The position numbers were made by a program, and so were the translations under genes. The notes beneath the pieces were generated by a model, which saw nothing but the letters and a program-made list of their open reading frames with translations, was not told where the DNA came from and did no database searches. Shown one piece after another: positions 1 through 23,665 of a stretch of DNA of 64,000 nt (positions are counted from its first letter, which is position 1; each line of letters starts with the position of its first letter). The stretch is from NCBI GenBank assembly GCA_943735955.1, contig OX030962.1, positions 3,235,610 through 3,299,609 of the forward strand, in the 5' to 3' direction. Source of the stretch: Piscicola geometra. Lineage: Eukaryota; Annelida; Clitellata; Hirudinida; Piscicolidae.

Positions 1-330
1 AATAAATGAATGAGAGAAGGGTGAATGATAGGATGAATGAGAGAAGGATGAATGAATAGAGGAACAAGGGAAGAATGAATGAATAGATGAATGAGAGAAG
101 CAAAAATGAATGGATGGATAAATGGATAGATGAGTAGAAAAAGTAAGAGATAAATTAATGTTTTAATAAATAGAGAATGAATGGAGGATGAAAGGAGGAA
201 GAATAGAAGATGAATGAAAGATGGCAAAAAAGATGAATGCAAGAAGAATGGAGGATGAATTGAAGATGAGAAAAAAGATGAATGGACGATGAATGTTAGA
301 TAAGTGGATCATAAAAAGGCTTAAAAAAGC
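1..330. repeat. Degenerate purine-rich GAATGA repeat
   Basis: Loosely repeated GAATGA / GAGAGAAGG words run through this stretch on the plus strand. They resemble the complement of the 14-bp satellite that follows, so the purine-rich strand switches near position 300-430. No gene is visible here. Confidence 0.6.
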
Positions 331-435
331 ATGCTTTTTCAGCATACACTTTCTACCACCCACCATCCTTTCGATTACAACCCTTCATCATATCCCTCCG
401 CAAATCCCTGCTTAAGCTGCCCTCGGAATTTTAAA

Positions 436-3400
436 GCATTTTCACCTAATTCTCCCTCATTCCTTCTTCCTCATTCCTTCTCCCTCATTCCTTCTTCCTC
501 ATTCATTCTTTCTCTTTCCTTCTTCCTCATTCCTTCTCCCTCATTCCTTCTTCCTCATTCCTTCTTCCTCATTCCTTCTTCCTCATTCCTTTTTCCTCAT
601 TCCTTCTTCCTCATTCCTTCTTCCTCATTCCTTCTTCCTCATTCCTTCTTCCTCATTCCTTCTTCCTCATTCCTTCTTCCTCATTCCTTCTCCCTCATTC
701 CTTCTCCCTCATTCCTTCTTCCTCATTCCTTCTTCCTCATTCCTTCTTCCTCATTCCTTCTCCCTCATTCCTTCTTCCTCATTCCTTCTTCCTCATTCCT
801 TCTTCCTCATTCCTTCTTCCTCATTCCTTCTCCCTCATTCCTTCTTCCTCATTCCTTTTTCCTCATTCCTTCTTCCTCATTCCTTCTTCCTCATTCCTTT
901 TTCCTCATTTCTTCTTCTTCATTCCTTCTCCCTCATTCCTTCTTCCTCATTCCTTCTTCCTCATTCCTTCTCCCTCATTCCTTCTTCCTCATTCCTTCTT
1001 CCTCATTCCTTCTTCCTCATTCCTTCTTCCTCATTCCTTCTCCCTCATTCCTTCTCCCTCATTCCTTCTTCCTCATTCCTTCTTTCTCTTTCCTTCTTCC
1101 TCATTCCTTCTCCCTCATTCCTTCTTCCTCATTCCTTCTTCCTCATTCCTTCTTCCTCATTCCTTTTTCCTCATTCCTTCTTCCTCATTCCTTCTTCCTC
1201 ATTCCTTCTTCCTCATTCCTTCTTCCTCATTCCTTCTTCCTCATTCCTTCTTCCTCATTCCTTCTCCCTCATTCCTTCTCCCTCATTCCTTCTTCCTCAT
1301 TCCTTCTCCCTCATTCCTTCTTCCTCATTCCTTCTTCCTCATTCCTTCTTCCTCATTCCTTCTTCCTCATTCCTTCTCCCTCATTCCTTCTTCCTCATTC
1401 CTTTTTCCTCATTCCTTCTTCCTCATTCCTTCTTCCTCATTCCTTTTTCCTCATTTCTTCTTCTTCATTCCTTCTCCCTCATTCCTTCTTCCTCATTCCT
1501 TCTTCCTCATTCCTTCTCCCTCATTCCTTCTTCCTCATTCCTTCTTCCTCATTCCTTCTTCCTCATTCCTTCTTCCTCATTCCTTCTCCCTCATTCCTTC
1601 TCCCTCATTCCTTTTTCCTCATTCCTTCTTCCTCATTCCTTCTTCCTCATTCCTTCTTCCTCATTCCTTCTTCCTCATACCTTCTTCCTCATTCCTTCTC
1701 CCTCATTCCTTCTTCCTCATTCCTTCTTCCTCATTCCTTCTCCCTCATTCCTTATTCCTCATTCCTTCTTCCTCATTCCTTCTTCCTCATTCCTTCTTCC
1801 TCATTCCTTCTCCCTCATTCCTTCTTCCTCATTCCTTCTTCCTCATTCCTTCTTCCTCATTCCTTCTTCTTCATTCCTTCTTCCTCATTCCTTCTTCCTC
1901 ATTCCTTCTTCCTCATTCCTTCTCCCTCATTCCTTCTTCCTCATTCCTTCTTCCTCATTCCTTCTTCCTCATTCCTTCTTCCTCATTCCTTCTCCCTCAT
2001 TCCTTCTTCCTCATTCCTTCTTCCTCATTCCTTCTTTCTCATTCCTTCTCCCTCATTCCTTCTCCCTCATTCCTTCTCCCTCATTCCTTCTTCCTCATTC
2101 CTTCTTCCTCATTCCTTCTTCCTCATTCCTTCTCCCTTATTCCTTCTTCCTCATTCCTTCTTCCTCATTCCTTCTTCCTCATTCCTTCTTCCTCATTCCT
2201 TCTCCCTCATTCCTTCTTCCTCATTCCTTCTTCCTCATTCCTTCTTCCTCATTCCTTCTTCCTCATTCCTTCTCCCTCATTCCTTCTTCCTCATTCCTTC
2301 TTCCTCATTCCTTCTTTCTCATTCCTTCTCCCTCATTCCTTCTCCTCATTCCTTCTCCCTCATTCCTTCTTCCTCATTTCCTTCTTCCTCATTTCCTTCT
2401 TCCTCATTCCTTCTCCCTTATTCCTTCTTCCTCATTCATTTTTCCTCATTCCTTCTCCTCATTCCTTCTTCTCATTCCTTCTCCCTCATTCCTTCTTCCT
2501 CATTCCTTCTCCTCATTCCTTCTCCCTCATTCCTTCTTCCTCATTCCTTCTCCCCTCATTACCTTCTTCCTCATTCCTTCTTCCTCATTCCTTCTTCCTC
2601 ATTCCTTTTTCCTCATTCCTTCTTCCTCATTCCCTTCTTCCTCATTGCTTCTCCCTCATTTGCTTCTTCCCTCATTCCTTCTTCCTCATTCCTTCTTCCT
2701 CATTCCTTCTTCCTCATTCCTTCTTCCTCATTCCTTCTTCCTCTTCCTTCTTCCTCATCCCTTCTTCCTCATTCCTTCTCCCTCATTCCTTCTCCCTCAT
2801 TCCTTCTTCCTCATTCCTTCTTCCTCATTCCTTCCCCTCATTCCTTCTCCCATTCCTTCTTCCTCATTCCTTCTCCCTCATTCCTTCTTCCTCATTCCTT
2901 CTCCTCATTCCTTCTTCCTCATTCCTTCTNNNNNNNNNNNNNNNNNNNNNNNNNNNNNNNNNNNNNNNNNNNNNNNNNNNNNNNNNNNNNNNNNNNNNNN
3001 NNNNNNNNNNNNNNNNNNNNNNNNNNNNNNNNNNNNNNNNNNNNNNNNNNNNNNNNNNNNNNNNNNNNNNNNNNNNNNNNNNNNNNNNNNNNNNNNNNNN
3101 NNNNNNNNNNNNNNNNNNNNNNNNNNNNNTTCCTTTTCCTCATTCCTTCTTCCTCATTCCTTCTTCCTCATTCCTTCTTCCTCATTCCTTCTTCCTCATT
3201 CCTTCTTCCTCATTCCTTCTTCCTCATTCCTTCTCCTCATTCCTTCTTCCTCATTCCTTCTTCTTCATTCCTTCTCCCTCATTCCTTCTTCCTCATTCCT
3301 TCTTCTCATTCCTTCTTCCTCATTCCTTCTTCTTCATTCCTTCTTCCTCATTCCTTCTTCTTCATTCCTTCTTCCTCATTCCTTCTTCTTCATTCCTTCT

Positions 3401-6035
3401 CCCTCATTCCTTCTTCCTCATTCCTTCTCCCTCATTCCTTCTTCCTCATTCCTTCTTCTTCATTCCTTCTTCCTCATTCCTTCTTTCTCATTCCTTCTTC
3501 CTCATTCCTTCTTCCTCATTCCTTCTTCCTCATTCCTTCTTCTCATTCCTTCTCCTCATTCCTTCTTCCTCATTCCTTCTTCCTCATTCCTTCTTCTTCA
3601 TTCTTCTCCCTCATTCCTTCTTCCTCATTCCTTCTCCCTCATTCCTTCTTCCTCATTCCTTCTTCTTCATCCTTCTTCCTCATTCCTTCTTCCTCATTCC
3701 TTCTTCTTCATTCCTTCTCCCTCATTCCTTCTTCCTCATTCCTTCTCCCTCATTCCTTCTTCCTCATTCCTTCTCTTCATTCCTTCTTCCTCATTCCTTC
3801 TTCTCATTCCTTCTTCCTCATTCCTTCTTCTTCATTCCTTCTCCCTCATTCCTTCCCTCATTCTCTCCTCATTCCTTTCTCATTCCTTCTTCCTTATTCC
3901 TTCTTCCTCATTCCTTCTTCCTCATTCCTTCTTCCATTCCTTCTTCCTCATTCCTTCTCCCTCATTCCTTCTTCTCATTCCTTCTCCCTCATTCCTTCTT
4001 CCTCATTCCTTCTCTTCATTCCTTCTTCCTCATTCCTTCTTCCTCATTCCTTCTCCTCATTCCTTCTTCATTCCTTCTTCCTCATTCTTTCCTCATTCCT
4101 TCTTCTCATTCCTTCTTCCTCATTCCTTCTTCCTCATTCTTCTCTCATTCCTCTCATTCCTTCTTCTCATTCCTTCTTCCTCATTCCTTCTTCCCTCATT
4201 CCTTCTTCCTCATTCCTTCTCCCTCATTCCTTCTTCCTCATTCCTTCTTCTTCATTCCTTCTTCCTCATTCCTTCTTCTCATTCCTTCTTCTCATTCCTT
4301 CTTCCTCATTCCTTCTTCCTCATTCCTTCTCCCTCATTCCTTCTTCCTCATTCCTTCTTCTTCATTCCTTCTTCCTCATTCCTTCTTCTCATTCCTTCTT
4401 CCTCATTCCTTCTTCTTCATTCCTTCTCCTCATTCCTTCTCCTCATTCCTTCTTCCTCATTCCTTCTTCCTCATTCCTTCTTCCTCATTCCTTCTTCCTC
4501 ATTCCTTCTTCCTCATTCCTTCTTCCTCATTCCTTCTTCCTCATTCCTTCTTCCTCATTCCTTCTTCCTCATTCCTTCTCCCTCATTCCTTCTTCCTCAT
4601 TCCTTCTTCTTCATTCCTTCTTCCTCATTCCTTCTTTCTCATTCCTTCTTCCTCATTCCTTCTTCCTCATTCCTTCTTCTTCATTCCTTCTCCCTCATTC
4701 CTTCTTCCTCATTCCTTCTTCTTCATTCCTTCTTCCTCATTCCTTCTCCCTCATTCCTTCTTCTTCATTCCTTCTTCTTCATTCCTTCTTCCTCATTCCT
4801 TCTTCTTCATTCCTTCTCCCTCATTCCTTCTTCCTCATTCCTTCTTCTTCATTCCTTCTTCCTCATTCCTTCTTCCTCATTCCTTCTTCCTCATTCCTTC
4901 TCCCTCATTCCTTCTTCCTCATTCCTTCTTCTTCATTCCTTCTTCCTCATTCCTTCTTCCTCATTCCTTCTTCCTCATTCCTTCTCCCTCATTCCTTCTC
5001 CCTCATTCCTTCTCCTTCATTCCTTCTCCCTCATTCCTTCTTCCTCATTCCTTCTTCTTCATTCCTTCTCCCTCATTCCTTCTCCCTCATTCCTTCTTCT
5101 TCATTCCTTCTCCCTCATTCCTTCTTCCTCATTCCTTCTTCCTCATTCCTTCTTCCTCATTCCTTCTTCTTCATTCCTTCTTCCTCATTCCTTCTTCCTC
5201 ATTCCTTCCTACTCATTCCTTCTTCCTCATTCCTTCTTCCTCATTCCTTCTTCCTCATTCCTTCTTCCTCATTCCTTCTCCCTCATTCCTTCTCCCTCAT
5301 TCCTTATTCCTCATTCCTTCTTCCTCATTCCTTCTTCCTCATTCCTTCTTCCTCATTCCTTCTTCCTCATTCCTTCTCCCTCATTCCTTCTCCCTCATTC
5401 CTTCTTCCTCATTCCTTCTTCCTCATTCCTTCTTCTTCATTCCTTCTTCCTCATTCCTTCTTCCTCATTCCTTCTTCCTCATTCCTTCTTCCTCATTCCT
5501 TCTTCCTCATTCCTTCTTCTTCATTCCTTCTTCCTCATTCCTTCTCCCTCATTCCTTCTCCCTCATTCCTTCTTCCTCATTCCTTCTTCCTCATTCCTTC
5601 TTCCTCATTCCTTCTTCCTCATTCCTTCTTCCTCATTCCTTCTCCCTCATTCCTTCTCCCTCATTCCTTCTTCCTCATTCCTTCTCCCTCATTCCTTCTT
5701 CCTCATTCCTTCTTCTTCATTCATTCTTTCTCATTCCTTCTTCCTCATTCCTTCTCCCTCATTCCTTCCCCCTCATTCCTTCTTCCTCATTCCTTCTTCC
5801 TCATTCCTTCTTCCTCATTCCTTCTCCCTCATTCCTTCTTCCTCATTCCTTCTTCCTCATTCCTTCTTCCTCATTCCTTCTCCCTCATTCCTTCTTCCTC
5901 ATTCCTTCTTCCTCATTCCTTCTTCCTCATTCCTTCTTCCTCATTCCTTCTTCCTCATTCCTTCTTCCTCATTCCTTCTCCCTCATTCCTTCTTTCTCAT
6001 TCTTTCTTCCACATTCTTTCTTCCACATTTCTTCT
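436..6035. repeat. 14-bp satellite array (TTCCTCATTCCTTC)n
   Basis: A tandem array of TTCCTCATTCCTTC, with variants such as TCCC or TTTT for TTCC. Because 14 is not a multiple of 3 and the unit lacks stop codons in this orientation, all forward frames stay open for long distances and yield a spurious 14-residue protein repeat. Regions about 436-2330 and 4440-6000 keep the strict 14-bp register. From about 2340 to 4440, around the assembly gap, many units have lost or gained 1-4 bases. Confidence 0.95.
2930..3129. other. Assembly gap, exactly 200 N
   Basis: Two hundred consecutive N lie inside the 14-bp satellite. A round-number gap in a tandem array is probably a scaffold placeholder, so the true array length is unknown. 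Confidence 0.98.
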
Positions 6036-6162
6036 TTTCCACTTGTTTATTTGTTTCTAAATCTGCAACATTCTACTTAGCTAATAATTAAGACAAAATT
6101 TGTAGAATAAAAAACCTAAAGAACATAAGAGTTAAATAAAAATAATTCATAAATACAAAAAC

Positions 6163-6275
6163 ATGTTTCACAAAAATAAATATACGAAGCGTCATCAGCA
6201 CACTAAAAAAGAACAACAACAACATCAACAACAAAAACATCAACAACAACAACATCAACAACAAAAACAACACAG
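6163..6275. repeat. CAA/ACATCAACAACAA-rich repeat
   Basis: Irregular (CAA)n with CATCAACAACAA words directly precedes the first recognised exon of the lectin gene. It is read here as intron or upstream sequence, not coding. Confidence 0.6.
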
Positions 6276-18252
<11,977 letters not shown>

Positions 18253-18839
18253 ACTGGTCAGAGCAAAATCTTTCTCGTCCTACTACAAAAACACAAGACA
18301 TTTTTCCTACTACAAAAACACAAAACATTTTTTCGGCTTAAACAGCCACACTAAAACAAGACTTTGATCCCAAAAAAATAACCACACTACAACAACAACA
18401 CTACTTTCCCAAGACAACGACATCCCTTTTCCACCATAATTCAACTCTTCACTCGCTCATCCAAGGGCGATGAAATTGCCAAGCGCTTCACTCTTATCCT
18501 TCATCCCACAACACAAAACTACACATTCCATTTTTGAAGTCTAGGGAAAATCGTTAGCATTTCGATCTATTTTTAAGCTCTGAATTGGAATGTCCACTTT
18601 TATTCCGCTCCATTTATTCTTGCATATGATTATTATCATTAGATTTTTTTCTAGTACTTAGTTTTTTTAATTATTCTTATTCTAGTTCATACCTTTAAAG
18701 TTATTATTAATATAATCTTTAGTTGCATTGTTACAGCAATTCCATTTGAGTTGTTAGCGATATTTTAATACATGCAAATGTCTCACATCTTTCTGTATGC
18801 CGCCATGATTGTCCACTTTTTGTTGTTGTTGTTTAATTT

Positions 18840-20600
18840 CTTTAGTTGATTAGCAGTCTGGTGAGAATGAATTCAACCAGCTGCGATGCCCTGCAAGCCT
18901 CTTGTGTGTGTTTTGTGTTTCTGCCCGTGTACTGCCCTATCTGGTTCCAAGGCTGGGCAGTCTGTCCAGAGATGAGTTGTTGATTCCTGGGCTGTCTTGC
19001 AGAGTCTGCATATGTCTTCTTGGCTTAGACCTATTCTACATTGGTAGGCTCTGATCGCTGAGTGGTGCCCAGTGCGGAGCCTGCTCAGGTTGGTGCGAAC
19101 AAGTTTGGAGAGCTCCTCCTCAGCTTTCTTGAGCCTTCTTTTGTAGATGCCATTCAGTCTGTCGTTACTGAAGTGGTGTTCTTGAGGTCTGTGACTTGTG
19201 ACTGCTTGGCAGATCCCGGATCTTGATACAGCTTGATTGGTAGGAATTCTCTGTGACTTCCTTCCTGTAGCTGCCTCCGCATCCACCTCTTCGTTTCCGA
19301 CCAAAGTGCATTGACTGAGCAGCTAGCTCTGAGATTCGATGGAAGGAAAAAGAGTTGGGTGCCATTAATGAAAGAAGCGATTTGCCGTCGCACACAATCT
19401 TCGCCATGCTCCAGTCTTCTCTCTCACTTAACCATTTCAGAGGCTCTTCAACCGCAATTCTTTCAGTGTCCACTGAGTTAATCTTGGATTCTTTTTACTT
19501 GCTCCAGGTAGTAACTTTTTGGTTCCCTTGGTACACCACCACCGCAGCACCACCGTGCATTGCCATCCCTTTCACCGAGCGTCAGTGTAGATGGTAAAGT
19601 CAACATCGCCTTTCTGAGAAATGGCATCTCTGGCTGCTTGCAGTTGCATGAAGTCAGGGTCGTGCTTGCTGTGTTGGAGTAGCAGATGTTGAGAGGGAAG
19701 TTGAACCAAGGCGGCTTGGGCTCGTATACCGCTTCATGCAGTGGGTCTTCTGGGAGATTTGCTTGATGGAAAAAATAGGCTCTTTAGCTGTTTTGTTTCA
19801 GCTTCTTGGTGACTTGTCTCTCCACAAGTGCTTTTCTTCAGTCTTCCTGCATATAGTTTGATCATTTAACAGCCCTCTTAAAGGAAGCTTGGTCAAACCT
19901 CGACTCCATGTTGGCGAGGTCTGCTTTAATGAGTACTGCTTCAGAGGGCGTTGTTGCTGTGAGAGAGGTGTTGATTTTGGCAGCACGTAGTTGGGCTCTC
20001 TCGATTTTGGCGATGTGGGTTTTAGGAGTCCAAGTGACCATGCAGGGCTGGCGTATTCCATTATGCTCCTTTGCAATGCACAGTATACACTTCTTAGCCC
20101 AGCTCTCTTCCATCCCCACTCCGTTCCCCCGAGATTGCGGATGATGTTGTCCCGTTTCCTTACCTTGTCCACTATCATGTCTGTGTGGTGGCCAAGGTTT
20201 AAGAGTCTGTTCAACTTGACTCCAAGGAAGGTCGGGTTCGGTTCAAACGGGAGTGGGATGTTGTTGATCGACGGTTGCCAATTGTGTTCGGAGACTGCTG
20301 TGGAGAAGAAGCTGCTCGAGCACTTGTTGTAGTTTAGGGCGAGGCGGTTTTCAGAGCTCCATACTGGAACTTTGTTGATTTCTTTTTGGAGTTCTGCAGG
20401 GATCATCAGTTTGTTGTCACCCGTGCGTGATATTGCTAAGTCGTCAGCAAAGGCACACATCGTCGAATCTTCCATAAACTTGCCGAGGAGGTCGTTTATG
20501 TAGATGACGAAGAGTATGGGCGACAATACTGCTCCTTGAGGTCCTCTTCGTGCCCGAGGGCAGTCAATGACGCCACGTGAAGGCGGAACTACATAGCCGT
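18840..20600 (-). mobile_element. 5'-truncated LINE with RT, RNase H-like and zinc-knuckle parts
   Basis: The minus strand begins inside the reverse transcriptase at the PQGAVLSPILF motif (about 20525-20560), then CAFADDLAI, the catalytic F/YADD box. Further on is an RNase H-like piece (DTERIAVEEPLKWL, near 19440-19470), and finally LSRLRTGHHSAIRAYQ with the CRLCKTAQESTTHLWTDC knuckle (about 18940-19110). Frame breaks separate these parts, so it is inactive. It is the same family as 15563-15846. The order RT, RNase H, CCHC suggests the I/R1/Jockey group; the clade is not resolved. The 3' end is followed by an (AAC)n tail. Confidence 0.9.
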
Positions 20601-20695
20601 TGTTGTTGTTATTTTTGTTGTTGTTATTGCTGCTGTTGTTGTTGTTGTTGTTGTTGTTATAGTTGTTGTTGTTATAGTTGTTGTTGTCGTTGTCA
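20598..20695. repeat. (GTT)n at the 5' side of the truncated LINE
   Basis: GTTGTTGTT with ATA interruptions begins at the 5' truncation point of the LINE. Confidence 0.9.
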
Positions 20696-21394
20696 ATGTT
20701 TCGTTATTCTGTTCCTCAGTCAGTCCTGCAATTTTCAGGACTAAAAAAAACATCAAAGCTCTCTCTGGATCTTCATCTCAATTCGTCTTCTTCTCAAGAT
20801 ATTCTAATCATTCAAACAATTCGACTCCATGAATCTACCATTAAAAACGAAGGTTGAACAATAAATCTCTGGAGTGTACTCAGTTCTCAAAGCCGATCAG
20901 TTCAAAATAAGAATTTAAAAAGAAGAAAATTAAATTTCTAAAAGTTTGTTAAGAGCTTAAATCTCTTTAGCATGATGGTCGTTTTAAATTCAACTGAACC
21001 CACTTTTGTGCTTTTATGGTCTGCATATGAGTGGTGGAAAGCTTATTGAAAGAGCTGTTTAAATCATTTATTAAGATTCTATGTGGCATTTTTATTAAAT
21101 GTTTTTGATTTTATTGAAATAACATTTCTTGATATGTAATCAAATAAAATGTCGCATTGCATTCAAGTAGTGTTTTGGAATTTCTGTCAATTCATCTCTC
21201 AACTAATTTACTCTCCAACTAATTCAGTCTTCAACCAGTTCACCTTTAACCAATTCACCCTTTTTGGTATTTTATATGACAGCTTTTGGACGAAATAGAC
21301 CTTAATGGATACCTTTCTCCCAGGCTAGCTAAACAATTTTAGAAGCGAATGAGAGCGAACATGCATTGTTCATTTTTAGTATGAAGCGGATCTT
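20696..21394. other. AT-rich intergenic sequence
   Basis: No gene, RNA or clear element recognised. ACTAATTCA/AACCAGTTCA words at about 21195-21255 are weakly repeated. Confidence 0.5.
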
Positions 21395-21515
21395 AAAGTA
21401 TTTTTTAGACAATAAAACATTTTAAATCGGTAAAACAAATCCATATATTAAAAAAATAGTAGACAAATCATTTTAAATCATTTAATTTTTGCTTTTACAT
21501 TCGAAATTAGGTAAA
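21395..21515 (+). repeat. Left arm of a dispersed inverted repeat
   Basis: This stretch, including TTTAAATCGGTAAAAC and TTTTTGCTTTTACATTCGAA, recurs in inverse orientation at 24780-24925. The pair brackets the nested transposon cluster and may be the ends of one older element. Confidence 0.65.
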
Positions 21516-21641
21516 AATGTTTTTTAAGCATTTAATATATGCAATCATTAAACTCCTCCTACTTTAATTGATACTCTAGTTAAAACATCTTTTAAAAACA
21601 AAATTATTAATCGCATTTTGTAAAAGAATTAATATAAAAAC
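21516..21641 (+). mobile_element. MITE split by a hAT insertion (left part)
   Basis: TTTAATATATGC...ATTAAACTCCTCCT and ACATCTTTTAAAAACAAAA match the intact MITE at 54400-54695. The sequence stops at 21641 and resumes at 22758 after the hAT. Confidence 0.75.
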
Positions 21642-22757
21642 TAGAGCTGTGCTTTAATCTACGTTAACTTTCGATTAACGCGTTAATCAATAAACGACGG
21701 TTAAAATGTAAAACGTATTTAAAAAAATAAACGCATTTAACAATTTCACTGCATTCAAACTCACGCAAATTAAAATTGTTTTTTGCTGTTTTGGTTACAT
21801 TGTCTGAAAGTGAGCACAAATACATCTAAGTTACAGTCAACAAACGAATGGGAAAAATTGCATTTCACAAAAAATCTTCTCATTTCTTGAAGATTTACAA
21901 CAGAACTTCCAATGGGTAAGAAATACTTAAAATGTTCAGTATTGTGACTTTCAATTTGTCACTTTACACATGAAATGAGCACTCCAGAATATGATCCAGC
22001 TTATGTCATTAGTTTCACACACCAATTTTTTTTCAAAATTGACACAGAGAATAAAAAATCAGAATATCCAATGGTCAAGAAGTGCCCCATCATTAGCCCG
22101 CGATTTGAAATGTTAAAAAAATTTCACAAAATGAAAAAGTTAAAGAAGCTATAAGAAGAAAAGAAAAGTTCAAAAACTATACAGCCTTCACCAATCAAGA
22201 GACTATGAACATATGTATCTTCAGATTCTGAAAATGATGGTACCTCAATGATTACTATGTCAATCATTAAAAGTTATAGAAAAAAATCCGAGGTAGGCTT
22301 TGAGAGTTGTCTTCTTGTTTGGTGGCAACAACACAAAGGGGCATATCCGACTCTTGCGAAACTGGCAAGAAAGTACCTGTCATCTCCTGCAAGTACAGTT
22401 CCATGTGAACGTCTATTCAGTTTGCCAGGACACATAATTAGCAAAAAAAAGAGTCTCTGCAGATCCAACTAAGGTTGAAAAACTTTTTTTGCTTGAGTAA
22501 CTGGCTCAAAAAGGATGTGTGTCAATTGCATTTATAATCATTTATGGATTCTTTTTTTTCTTTCGAATTTTGATTACTTTTATATAAAAATTCTAATAAA
22601 ATTTATATTACATTTGTAAGAAAAAATATTTTAAATACTATTTTATACTAATTTCAAATATGCTAAAAACAATGCGTAAAATACGATTAACGCACGATTT
22701 AAATTTTTAATCGAACGATTAACGGCGATTTAAATTTTTCATCGTGGAACAGCCTTA
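21642..22757 (+). mobile_element. hAT transposon remnant
   Basis: An 8-bp target-site duplication ATAAAAAC sits at 21634-21641 and 22758-22765. The imperfect termini are TAGAGCTGTGC and GGAACAGCCTTA. The frame 22248-22472 encodes the end of a hAT dimerisation domain (VWWQQHKGAYPTLAKLARKY, then PCERLFSLPG). The rest of the transposase is lost. Subterminal CGATTAACG words occur at both ends. Confidence 0.88.
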
Positions 22758-23444
22758 ATAAAAACATCTTTTAGAACAGGGGTGCACAACCTTTTTCAGC
22801 CTGAGGGCCAAAATTACTGAGTCCCTGGGCGCCAAGGGCCGCATCAGCGTGCACATAGATCACACAATAAAACAACTAAAAGAATGAAAATGTTTAATGA
22901 ATGTCATAAAAAATAACTTTCTTTAAACATGTATGAATAACTAAATGTAAAGAAACTCAAAGAATGCAAGTTTTTAATAAATGTCATTAAAAAAATAAAG
23001 TTATTTTAAAATGTATGAATAACTAAATGTTAGTATTTTAAGCTTGGTGTTATCCTGCGACAATATTGTCGCAGGATAGCGTAGCCGCGCGGTTGGTGTT
23101 ATCCTGCGTCCAGATTTTAGCGAGATACTTTTAACAATCTTTTTTTCTTATTTATTAATATTTAGTGAATTTTCGTAAAATAAAAAGAATAAATTTAGTA
23201 TTTGTTAAATATTTTTTTATGAATCTTAATAATCATTGAATTTTCGTAAACTAAACTTAACCTTAACCTAACACTAAATAAATAAAATATTTATAATAAT
23301 TAAATTATCAAAAATTACTCTAATAATTGAATTTATCTTTTATTTATATTTTAATCATCTAATTTTTTGTTATTTTACTCATTATAAATATAATTAATAA
23401 ATAAATAATTTAAAAAAACGAGTTACACTTTTTTTAAAACATGA

Positions 23445-23572
23445 ATTAAATCCCTTAAAACATGAATTAAATCCTTTTAAACATGAATTAAATCCTTTAA
23501 AACATGAATTAAATCCTTTAAAACATTAATTAAATACTTTAAAACATGAATTAAATCCTTTAAAAAATATTT
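23445..23572. repeat. 21-bp tandem repeat inside the MITE
   Basis: About six copies of AAAACATGAATTAAATCCTT plus one base. Confidence 0.9.
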
Positions 23573-23587
23573 GTTTGACAAAATATT

Positions 23588-23665
23588 TATACCGGGATTT
23601 GAAACCAGAGCGTAGCGATCCGTAGTCTAAGGTGCAAGCGCTAAGCCACATAAGCTGTTGCAGAT
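23588..23665 (-). mobile_element. tRNA-like (SINE-head) sequence inside the MITE
   Basis: On the minus strand GTGGCTTAGCG (A box) and GGTTTCAAATCCCGG (B box with one extra T) are spaced as in a tRNA gene. I cannot fold a convincing functional tRNA, so a SINE-derived or pseudo-tRNA segment is more likely. Confidence 0.55.

Noticed and set aside
331..6091. Open frames of 1,909 and 1,148 residues (SSSFLLPHSFFLIP repeats)
   Set aside because: They are the translation of a 14-bp satellite that has no stop in any forward frame, and they run through N bases.
23588..23665. Functional tRNA gene
   Set aside because: The B box has an extra base, no clean cloverleaf is evident, and it sits inside a MITE; a tRNA-like or SINE relic is more likely.
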